A program made the position numbers and the translations under genes. A DNA stretch of 39,858 nucleotides from an uncultured Balneolaceae bacterium (GTDB lineage: Bacteria; Bacteroidota; Rhodothermia; Balneolales; Balneolaceae), in the NCBI GenBank assembly GCA_938091655.1, contig CALKOA010000035.1, positions 1 to 39,858 on the forward strand, written 5' to 3'. Positions 10,443 through 18,470 of this stretch are shown here, in pieces. Every line of letters begins with the position of its first letter. Position 1 is the stretch's first letter. The notes under the pieces are model-generated. The model searched no databases. It was not told the origin of the DNA and was given only the letters and a program-made list of their open reading frames with translations.

Positions 10443-11657
10443 ATGAGCGTTTTAGCAGTTGAGCAACAATTAGCACTAATCAAACGAGGTGCAGTTGACA
10501 TTCTACCAGTCGAAGAATTAAAAGAAAGACTAAGCAAATCGATTGAAACGTCTACACCCTTAAAGGTAAAGCTCGGTGTAGATCCAACAAGGCCAGATTT
10601 ACATTTAGGGCATTCCGTAATTTTGCGCAAACTACGTCAGTTTCAAGACTTAGGTCATGAAGCCATTTTAATTATTGGTGGTTTTACAGCAATGATTGGA
10701 GATCCAACAGGGCAAAACACTACAAGACCACCACTTACAAAAGAAGAGGTAGCATTAAACGCTCAAAGTTATATTGATCAAGCAAAAAAAATATTGGATA
10801 CCAATCGGTTACAGATAGTGAATAATTTAGATTGGTTAGGACCGATGTCTTTTATGGATGTAATCCATCTTAGTTCAAAAATGACCGTTGCTCGAATGAT
10901 TGAGCGGGACGATTTCTCAAAGAGATTTTCAAACAATGAGCCGATTTCACTTCATGAGTTTTTATACCCACTAGCTCAGGGCCAAGATTCTGTTCACTTA
11001 GAAAACGACATAGAACTAGGTGGTACAGATCAAAAGTTTAACTTATTGGTCGGCCGAAATTTACAAAAAGAACGTGGTTTAAACCCTCAAGTCTGTTTAA
11101 TGATGCCATTGCTTGTTGGTACAGACGGTACCGCAAAGATGTCTAAATCATACGATAACTATATTGGCATTAATGAAGACCCCAACAATATGTATGGGAA
11201 AGCCCTATCTATTCCGGACAACCTTATCTACACCTATGTTGAATTGACAACGGATATTCCCAATGAAGATTTGCCAGCCGTACAAAAGAAGATTGAAGTT
11301 GACCCACGAAATGCTAAACATGATTTAGCGTACACACTAGTAGAGATGTATCACGGTAGGGAAGCAGCGGAAGGAGCTAGGCTCCATTTTGAAACAACCG
11401 TCATTCAAAAGAAGGTCCCAGATGACGCTCCTGAGTATAAGCTAAAAGGCGGACAAGAATACCGAATTCTAGATATCATATCGGCTCTAAAATTTTCCCC
11501 AAGTAATGGGGAGGCAAAACGATTAATAAAACAAGGTGGAGTGAGTCTGGATGATGTAAAAATCACGGATGTTAACTATGGTTTTATAGCCAAGGAGGGG
11601 AATGAGCAGGTGTTGAAAGTAGGTAAGAGAAAATTTGCTCTGCTAAAAAGCGATTAA
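10443..11657 (+). CDS. tyrS: Tyrosyl-tRNA synthetase
   Basis: A class I aminoacyl-tRNA synthetase that charges tRNA-Tyr. At 404 residues it carries the HIGH motif as HLGH at 54-57 and KMSKS at 232-236. The tyrosine-pocket segment LYPLAQGQDSV with ELGGTDQKFNLLVGR is present, as is a C-terminal S4 RNA-binding domain (EAKRLIKQGGVSLDD). The order of these motifs fits the TyrZ-like subtype. It starts 8 bases after cvpA, and the exonuclease gene follows after a single base. No T-box or other leader is visible. Confidence 0.96.
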   Translation: MSVLAVEQQLALIKRGAVDILPVEELKERLSKSIETSTPLKVKLGVDPTRPDLHLGHSVILRKLRQFQDLGHEAILIIGGFTAMIGDPTGQNTTRPPLTKEEVALNAQSYIDQAKKILDTNRLQIVNNLDWLGPMSFMDVIHLSSKMTVARMIERDDFSKRFSNNEPISLHEFLYPLAQGQDSVHLENDIELGGTDQKFNLLVGRNLQKERGLNPQVCLMMPLLVGTDGTAKMSKSYDNYIGINEDPNNMYGKALSIPDNLIYTYVELTTDIPNEDLPAVQKKIEVDPRNAKHDLAYTLVEMYHGREAAEGARLHFETTVIQKKVPDDAPEYKLKGGQEYRILDIISALKFSPSNGEAKRLIKQGGVSLDDVKITDVNYGFIAKEGNEQVLKVGKRKFALLKSD

Positions 11658-11658
11658 A

Positions 11659-12432
11659 ATGGCAGATGTAAAAATTGCCTCATATAATGTGAATGGAATA
11701 CGTGCAGCTACCAAAAAAGGGCTACTCAGCTGGATAAATGAGACCGCCCCAGACTTTATCTGTTTTCAAGAAATGCGCTCAAGTGAAAAGGACATGCCAA
11801 AAGAATTAGCTGAGCTCAATTATGTTCAATACCATCAAATAGCCCAAAAAAAAGGCTATTCAGGAGTTTCTATATTTAGCACGTCACCGGCCAATACTAT
11901 ACACTATGGCATAGGGGTCGATTGGATTGATGAGGAGGGCAGGGTGTTGACGGCAGAATACGATGAGTTTAGATTGGTTTCCTCTTATTTCCCAAGTGGA
12001 ACCACAGGCGACGTACGACAAGATATGAAAATGGAGTTCTTAAGTCATTTTATGGACTTTGCCATGGCTCTTAAAGAGGACGGGAAGCCTACGATAATCA
12101 CGGGTGATTTTAATATCTGTCACTTGGATATTGATATACATAATCCAGACAAACAGCATAATACGTCAGGTTTTTTACCAGAAGAGCGTTTATGGGTGAC
12201 TCAACTTTTATCAAAAGGTTATGCAGACGCTTTCCGGGAAGTACACCCAACCCTTAGAGATACTTACTCCTGGTGGAGTTATAGGGCGGGATCCAAAGCC
12301 AGAAATAAAGGGTGGAGAATAGATTATCACATGGTGACTGAGACGATGATTCAAAGAATCCTAGAGGCAAAAATTGAATCAAAGTGGGACATGTCGGATC
12401 ATGCTCCAGTAACCGTAACCTACCGGTTCTAA
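11659..12432 (+). CDS. xth: Exodeoxyribonuclease III (AP endonuclease)
   Basis: A Mg-dependent AP endonuclease and 3'-5' exonuclease of the base-excision repair pathway. The 257-residue EEP-fold protein has the active-site residues in order: N10 in SYNVNGIRAA, E38 in CFQEMR, D150 and N152 in GDFNICH, and D247-H248 in SDHAPV. These are equivalent to E. coli ExoIII N7, E34, D151/N153 and D258/H259. The start is ATG 11659, one base after tyrS. It is likely co-transcribed with tyrS and the MarR gene that begins one base later. Confidence 0.95.
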   Translation: MADVKIASYNVNGIRAATKKGLLSWINETAPDFICFQEMRSSEKDMPKELAELNYVQYHQIAQKKGYSGVSIFSTSPANTIHYGIGVDWIDEEGRVLTAEYDEFRLVSSYFPSGTTGDVRQDMKMEFLSHFMDFAMALKEDGKPTIITGDFNICHLDIDIHNPDKQHNTSGFLPEERLWVTQLLSKGYADAFREVHPTLRDTYSWWSYRAGSKARNKGWRIDYHMVTETMIQRILEAKIESKWDMSDHAPVTVTYRF

Positions 12433-12433
12433 C

Positions 12434-12898
12434 ATGCCTACTCATTATAAAGGAAGCCCTAGCGATATAGCCACACTCAATGCTTTTATAAAGTTAACAA
12501 GGGCGAGTAATACCCTACATCAGCAATTATCGAGAAGTTTAGCCGATTATAAATTAACAGAAAGTCAATTTGGGGTGTTAGAGGCCTTATACCATTTGGG
12601 GCCGCTGAATCAGCGAAGCCTTGGAGAGAAAATTTTAAAATCGGGCGGCAACATTACCATGGTTATCGTCAATTTAGAAAAACAGGGTTGGGTAACTAAA
12701 ACAAAAGACCCAAATGATAAACGCTCACACACCATTACTCTTACGGCGGATGGAGAGCGCCTCATTGAAGAGGTGTTCCCAGGACATTTACAAAGAATCT
12801 CTGAGCTTTTTAGTTGCCTTGAAGAAAATGAGCTAGCGGAGCTGTCCTATTTGTGTAAAAAACTAGGGGTATTCGCTTCTCAATGGAAAGCTGAGTAA
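12434..12898 (+). CDS. MarR family transcriptional regulator
   Basis: A 154-residue winged-helix regulator. The N-terminal dimerisation helix is followed by LTESQFGVLEALYHLGPLNQ, then the recognition helix region ILKSGGNITMVIVNLEKQGW. The wing is KTKDPNDKRSHTITLTADGE, with the DxRS motif typical of MarR. No conserved redox cysteine in the N-terminal helix is seen, so it is not an obvious OhrR. It is the last gene of the yqeY-cvpA-tyrS-xth run and converges on uvrB. Its target and ligand cannot be read from the sequence. Confidence 0.92.
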   Translation: MPTHYKGSPSDIATLNAFIKLTRASNTLHQQLSRSLADYKLTESQFGVLEALYHLGPLNQRSLGEKILKSGGNITMVIVNLEKQGWVTKTKDPNDKRSHTITLTADGERLIEEVFPGHLQRISELFSCLEENELAELSYLCKKLGVFASQWKAE

Positions 12899-12924
12899 GA
12901 GACCGGTAAGACTACCTAAAAAAA

Positions 12925-14979
12925 CTATAGCTCTTCTTCCAATTTGCCAATTTGGTCTCGAATTCTAGCGGCCTCCTCGAACTCCATATTTTTTGCCGCA
13001 TGCAGCATAGTCATTCTTAAGTGGTCTAAAAGCTTATCCTTTGACTCAAAATGAACTTCATTCATGGCGGAATTGGCTTTATAGGACAGTCCTTTATCGT
13101 CAACTCTAATACTCTCCATGTAATCCGATTGGGCTGCTGCTTCTGCTTCTTTGGAAAAGTCCACTTTTTGAGTGGAAATAAGGGCAGGGTCAACCAGCGG
13201 TTTAAGCTCTTTTTGGATCGTTTTTGGAGTGATACCGTGTTTCTCATTGTAGGCCATTTGGATTTCTCGGCGACGATCTGTTTCTTCAATTACTTTACGC
13301 ATGCTTTCGGTTATTTTATCAGCATACATAATGGCTTTACCATCTACATTTCTCGCCGCCCTTCCGACAATTTGAAACAGAGAGGTTTCAGAGCGCAAAA
13401 AGCCTTCTTTATCAGCATCCATGATAGCCACTAAGCTCAATTCTGGAATATCAATACCTTCTCTTAAAAGGTTTATTCCTACTAGCACATCAAAATCACC
13501 TCTACGAAACTTGTATAAAACCTCTATACGTTCTAGAGCATCAAGCTCACTATGCATGTAAGCGGCGCTAATGCCTATTTCTTTCAAGTAGGCGCTCAGT
13601 TCTTCAGAAAGTCTTTTGGTTAGAGTGATAACCAAGACGCGTTCTTTTTTCGCAACACGAAGCCGAATTTCTTCCAAAAGATCGTCAACTTGATTTCCAA
13701 GCGGTCTTACCTCTAAAACGGGCTCCATTAAACCAGTAGGACGGATAATTTGTTCAGTAAATACTCCTTCGCTTTTTACCAGTTCATAATCAGCGGGTGT
13801 AGCACTCACAAAAATGGCTTGATTAATCATTCCTTCCCATTCCTGAAAGGTTAAGGGTCGGTTATCCAACGCCGAGGGTAATCGGAAACCATGTTCGACC
13901 AATTCAGTTTTTCGAGAACGATCCCCGCCAAACATGGCATTTATTTGTGGCACGGTTTGGTGGCTTTCATCCACTACCAGTAAAAAATCTTCCGGGAAAT
14001 AATCAATGAGACAATAAGGCCGTTCACCTGGCTTTCGTGCGCTTAGATGCCTAGAATAATTTTCAATTCCACTACAATACCCTATTTCTTGGATCATTTC
14101 TAAGTCAAACAGAGTTCTTTGTTCAAGCCTTTTTGCTTCCAGGTACTTATCAAGTTCCAAAAGCTCATCGACTCGTTCGGTTAACTCCGTTCTAATAGCT
14201 TTTATAGTCTCTTCTTGCCGACCTTTTGAAGTAACGTAATGGGAAGCAGGATATATGCGGAATTCGTGCACTTGCTCCACGATTGAGCCGGTATCAACAT
14301 TAAAAATAGCCATTTGTTCAATCTCATCGCCCCAAAAAGTAATACGTAAACCCTCATCAGAATAGGCGGGAAACACATCAACCACGTCGCCGCGAACTCT
14401 AAAAACACCGCGGTGAAAATCATTATCCTTTCGGGTATAATGGAGGTCTACTAAATCATAGAGCAAGGTATTACGGGGAATTTCTGTCCCAACGGTTAAG
14501 GTAATGATCAGTTTTTCATATTCTGAGGGAGAACCAATGCCATAAATGCAACTCACTGAGGAAACGATGACTACATCGCGACGCCCGGACAGTAATGAGC
14601 TGGTGGCGCGTAACCTAAGGCGCTGAATTTCCTCGTTTATGGATAAATCTTTTTCGATGAACTTATCTTGCGAAGAGATATATGCCTCGGGTTGATAGTA
14701 ATCATAATAGGAAATAAAAAACTCAACCCTGTTCTCGGGAAAAAAATCACTTAGTTCGCGAAATAGCTGTGCGGCCAACGTTTTGTTATGGCTCATGACT
14801 AAGGTAGGTCGTTGAACCTGTTCAATTACACTGGCTACGGTTCGTGTTTTTCCGGATCCAGTAATTCCCAATAGAGTTTGAAAACGGTCGCCTGCAAGAA
14901 TTCCTTCTGTCAATTCTTGGATTGCCTGGGGCTGGTCGCCTGCTGGGTTAAAAGGGGAGTGAAGCTTGAATTCAGACAT
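12925..14979 (-). CDS. uvrB: Excinuclease ABC subunit UvrB
   Basis: UvrB is the damage-verification helicase of nucleotide excision repair, working with UvrA and UvrC. The 684-residue protein has Walker A GITGSGKT at 38-45, the damage-probing beta-hairpin region with SYYDYYQPEAYI, the DESH box in VVDESHQTVPQI, helicase motif VI in QIVGRAARN, and a C-terminal UVR domain (MEFEEAARIRDQIGKLEEEL) that binds UvrC. Length matches the family. It is transcribed alone, divergent from the chorismate mutase gene across 140 bp and convergent with the MarR gene. No LexA-type operator is recognisable upstream. Confidence 0.97.
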   Translation of the reverse strand: MSEFKLHSPFNPAGDQPQAIQELTEGILAGDRFQTLLGITGSGKTRTVASVIEQVQRPTLVMSHNKTLAAQLFRELSDFFPENRVEFFISYYDYYQPEAYISSQDKFIEKDLSINEEIQRLRLRATSSLLSGRRDVVIVSSVSCIYGIGSPSEYEKLIITLTVGTEIPRNTLLYDLVDLHYTRKDNDFHRGVFRVRGDVVDVFPAYSDEGLRITFWGDEIEQMAIFNVDTGSIVEQVHEFRIYPASHYVTSKGRQEETIKAIRTELTERVDELLELDKYLEAKRLEQRTLFDLEMIQEIGYCSGIENYSRHLSARKPGERPYCLIDYFPEDFLLVVDESHQTVPQINAMFGGDRSRKTELVEHGFRLPSALDNRPLTFQEWEGMINQAIFVSATPADYELVKSEGVFTEQIIRPTGLMEPVLEVRPLGNQVDDLLEEIRLRVAKKERVLVITLTKRLSEELSAYLKEIGISAAYMHSELDALERIEVLYKFRRGDFDVLVGINLLREGIDIPELSLVAIMDADKEGFLRSETSLFQIVGRAARNVDGKAIMYADKITESMRKVIEETDRRREIQMAYNEKHGITPKTIQKELKPLVDPALISTQKVDFSKEAEAAAQSDYMESIRVDDKGLSYKANSAMNEVHFESKDKLLDHLRMTMLHAAKNMEFEEAARIRDQIGKLEEEL

Positions 14980-15119
14980 GTGATAAACTAATTAAACAAA
15001 GGTAAGGCCTTTTTCTTTAACAAGTGTCCCACAGGATAAATTCATTGTGAAAGGATTGGTAAATCAAATACACATGGCGTATTATAGCGAGAGTTTAGAA
15101 CTAGAGTGAAACAAACTGT

Positions 15120-16253
15120 ATGCCGCATAAAAACAAAAATCTAGAAGTTTTTCGCGATCAAATAGATTCAATAGATCAACAAATACTTGATCTATTGGTT
15201 GAGCGTGGACACATCGTTAAACAAGTTACTGAAGCAAAATTAGCGCATCAGTTACCTGTTTTCGTTCCTAAGCGAGAACAGGAAAAGACGGCTGCCTTTA
15301 AGGAATTAGCTCGAGAAAAGGGAATAGACCCAGCCTGGGCAGAGGACTTTTTACGATTAATTATGGGCTCTTCAAGGCAGCGTCAATCTGAAGCGGCATT
15401 CCCAAGGTCTACCCAAGTGGCTAAACATATCATTTATATTGGAGGCGACGGGGGTATGGGTAAGTTGTACAAGCGTATTTCAGATCAAACCGGGCACAAG
15501 ACAACAAGTATAGATAAAAGTAACTGGTATGAATTAGATGGAGCCTTAAAGACCGCCGATATGGTTATTATTACGGTTCCAATTCACGTTACGGAATCAG
15601 TTATTCAGAGGCTAGAGGGAAGGCTTCCAGAACAAGTGATTCTGGCTGATTTCACTTCAAATAAACGGCGCCCTATAGAACAGATGAAAGCCATTCATAG
15701 CGGTCCTATTTTGGGTTTGCATCCAATGCATGGCCCTGATGTCGAGAATCTCTCTAAACAACTTATGGTGGTGTGTCCGGTTCAGCAGGCAGAGCAAAGC
15801 AAATGGTTTTTAGAGCAATGTGAACTTTGGGGCATGAGGTTAATAGAGGCAGAGGCCGAAAAACACGATCATGTAATGCATTTGGTTCAAGGCTTACGAC
15901 ATTTTGTTGCTTTATTGCATGGCTCTTTTATGAAGCATTATGATCTTAATCCCAATGATATGTTGGATTACTCGTCTCCCATTTATCGCGCCGAGCTCAT
16001 GATGACGGGAAGAATCTTTGCACAAAGTGCTGAGCTCTATGCAGACATTGTTTTTTCCAATGAAGAAAGGCGAGCCCTATTACTTAGATTTTTTGAGCAT
16101 CACGCACTACTAGCCGAGATGGTAAAAAACAACGACCGAAATGGTTTTATTAAAGAGTTTGAACAGGTAACCGATTTTTTTGGATCATTCGCAACTAAGG
16201 CCTTAGAAGAGTCTGGATACCTTATTAACCGATTGGCAGATCGCTTTGCTTAG
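15120..16253 (+). CDS. tyrA: Bifunctional chorismate mutase / prephenate dehydrogenase (T-protein)
   Basis: This converts chorismate to prephenate and then to 4-hydroxyphenylpyruvate for tyrosine synthesis. Residues about 8-90 are an AroQ-type mutase (FRDQIDSIDQQILDLLVERG and VFVPKREQ). Residues about 107 onward form an NAD-binding domain with GGDGGMG, followed by IITVPIHVTE and the catalytic histidine H201 in LGLHPMHGPD. The C-terminal helical dimer domain contains DYSSPIYRAELMMTGRIFAQ. At 377 residues it is colinear with the E. coli T-protein (373) and very similar over its whole length, which is unexpected for a Bacteroidota-like genome. It is a single-gene unit, divergent from uvrB. Confidence 0.95.
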   Translation: MPHKNKNLEVFRDQIDSIDQQILDLLVERGHIVKQVTEAKLAHQLPVFVPKREQEKTAAFKELAREKGIDPAWAEDFLRLIMGSSRQRQSEAAFPRSTQVAKHIIYIGGDGGMGKLYKRISDQTGHKTTSIDKSNWYELDGALKTADMVIITVPIHVTESVIQRLEGRLPEQVILADFTSNKRRPIEQMKAIHSGPILGLHPMHGPDVENLSKQLMVVCPVQQAEQSKWFLEQCELWGMRLIEAEAEKHDHVMHLVQGLRHFVALLHGSFMKHYDLNPNDMLDYSSPIYRAELMMTGRIFAQSAELYADIVFSNEERRALLLRFFEHHALLAEMVKNNDRNGFIKEFEQVTDFFGSFATKALEESGYLINRLADRFA

Positions 16254-16369
16254 AATTAAAGCGGTCTATAATATATAGTTGTTTGAGGCTGCATTCATAG
16301 CGACTCTTAACACAATGCGTGCTCACAATTAGTATCAGCTAAAGTATTGTTTTATTACACTTGCGAATG

Positions 16370-16389
16370 TGTATTATTGAAATAATACA
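16370..16389. promoter_or_regulatory. Perfect 9-bp inverted repeat, candidate operator upstream of the TPR-AraC genes
   Basis: TGTATTATT (16370-16378) and AATAATACA (16381-16389) are exact reverse complements around a GA spacer. The palindrome sits 54 bp before the ATG of the first TPR-AraC gene in an otherwise featureless 190-bp spacer, where a promoter or operator would be expected. The size fits a dimeric regulator. It is not followed by a T tract, so it is not a terminator. Confidence 0.45.
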
Positions 16390-16443
16390 ATTTAGTTAGC
16401 TTCTTTACTTTGTTGGGTACAGTTTACTAGAATAGGGGTAGAT

Positions 16444-18417
16444 ATGAGCCGCACTTTCTTTGCACGATTGTGTGTGGTAGCAATGTGTATGTATAGTACA
16501 TTCACTAATGCTCATTATACACATAGACATTTGTTTATCGGACATACATACCTGTCTCAACAGACAGGTATGGCCTTGAAAAATAATGGGGATGAAAAAG
16601 CGGCCACACAGAACCGGATTGAGCGTTCGCAGCGTCTTAGAATGGATTTGGAGTCGTCTAATAAATACCAAGAAAGTGAATTCTTACGTCTTATCAATGG
16701 ATTTACACAAGAGATTGAAACATTTAACGAGGCATCTTTAAATCTACTACGTAATATCTCAGACGCGGCCTACAATAAGAATATGAGTTTGTTGTTTATT
16801 GCAACCCAAGGCCTGCTTATTGATTATGATTTGTCAAACCACCATTTAGGTGAGGCTAAGAAAAAGCGAAACATTTTGGTTGAGCAACGATTTTTACCTA
16901 GTAGCAATGATAGATTAAATTTTGAGTTAGAACTAGATTTATTGGCTATTTGGAATTACGAATTTACCAATTAAAAAAGTATTGAGTTAGGGCAGCAGTT
17001 AAAAACAGGCAGTTTATCAAACAGGCAGAAAATAAAACTTTACCGATTACTAGGGCAGGCACATGCAGATGCATGAGATTTTTCCACTAGCATAGATTAT
17101 TATTTGTGTACGTTAGATGCCTCGCGGTCTACGATGGATAAAACAAATAAGAAGAAGGAAACACTCATTCTAAATGCTATTGGAGTAATTTTTGAAACGC
17201 TAGGAGATTATGATCAAGCACAAATCTATTATGATAAGGCGCTAATATTAGCGTACAACAGCGGTTTAGATGAATTACAAATGGTAGGTTTATCCAATTT
17301 AGGGGTACTATATAAAAACCAAGAACTTTATGAAGAGGCATTGGTCATGTACAAAAGCGCCCTTGTTCTTGCCAAAGAAAGGCAGGATGTATATGTAATG
17401 GCTCAAAATAGGTTTAATATTGGCAATGTATTTGCTGAAAGACTACAATATGACTCTGCCATGGTGTATTACAAAGCAGTTGAAGAGGAGGTAAAAAATT
17501 GGGATTCACGTCAGGAATACAGTTTAGCGTTAATGATGCAGGCGTCAATAAACATGGTACGAGAAAGTTATAATGAGGCGGAAACGCAACTCACTTTAGC
17601 CTTAGATATTCAAGAACAGATAAACAATCCATATATAAAGCTTGAGCTCTATCACCTATTGTCTAGCTTGTATGAAAAGAAAGAGAATTTTGAAGTAGCC
17701 CTTAGGTACCACAATTTAGAAGAAACCTTAAAGGATAGCTTGAACTCTGAGCAACAAGCGTCTGAGATTCAAAAGAAAATTACAGAGTTCGAACGAGCTC
17801 AAATAGAGTTACAAACAATTTTAGATCAAGAAAAAGAACGAGTTATTTATACAAGGAATCTTGGAATAAGCGTGATTCTTATAGTTTTAGTGCTTTTTAT
17901 TGTCATCATTTTTGCTTTGGATAAGAAGCAAAGAAAAGTGGAAAATGAATTATTTTCAGCGACTCTTAAGCTAACCCAATTTAATGAAGATGAGGTAAAA
18001 AGAAGTGTTACCGAAATATATTTCGGTACCCCGTCGCAAACGCTTATTAACCAAAATAAACAACTATGGGAGTTGTTTAACAGTATTATGGAGAAGATGA
18101 TAGCAGAAAAGTGGTACAGAAATCCCGAATTCACACTAAATGAAGTAACAAGAAGGGTTAGTAGTAACACAAAGTATGTAAGTAATGCAATAAAATTATT
18201 TTCAGGTTTAAACTTCAATTATTTCGTAAACACATTCAGGGTAAAGGAAGCAACAGAGCGATTGTTGCGGGATAATTTTTCTATGACTATGGAAGAACTC
18301 ATGCATCAATGCGGCTTTCAAAACAGAGGGACTTTTTATAGAGCTTTTAATGCTAAAGTTGGGATGACACCGAAAGAATTTAGAAAAAAGGTGGTTTCTG
18401 AAAGGGAGATAGTGTAG
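16444..18417 (+). pseudogene. TPR-transmembrane-AraC regulator interrupted by two in-frame stop codons
   Basis: One continuous frame of 657 codons is broken by TAA at 16972-16974 and TGA at 17074-17076. Before the first stop lies a signal-like N-terminus (FFARLCVVAMCMYSTFTNA) and a helical region. The 33 codons between the stops and those after them continue tetratricopeptide repeats, and the TGA falls where a TPR glycine is expected (AHADA-stop-DFSTSIDYY). Then come more TPRs (to about 17750), a coiled coil, one membrane helix (ISVILIVLVLFIVIIFAL) and a C-terminal AraC HTH with YVSNAIK and GFQNRGTFYRAFNAKVGMTP. The downstream gene is a paralogue aligning through the same region. A shorter product from TTG 17104 or ATG 17134 could still be made, but it would lack the export signal. 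Probably a recent nonsense pseudogene; readthrough is the alternative. Confidence 0.75.
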
Positions 18418-18470
18418 GTTAGTCGGAATGTAAATTCAGATAATTTCTTTACCCAGGCGTTAGAAGTACG

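Noticed and set aside
16515-16523. Exact DnaA box TTATACACA
   Set aside because: A single copy inside the coding frame of the TPR-AraC pseudogene with no neighbours; one chance match is expected in 40 kb.
16444-18417. Alternative genetic code or systematic stop readthrough as the explanation for the in-frame stops
   Set aside because: TAA and TAG end many intact genes here at family-typical lengths, so the code is standard; decay is simpler, though local readthrough cannot be excluded.
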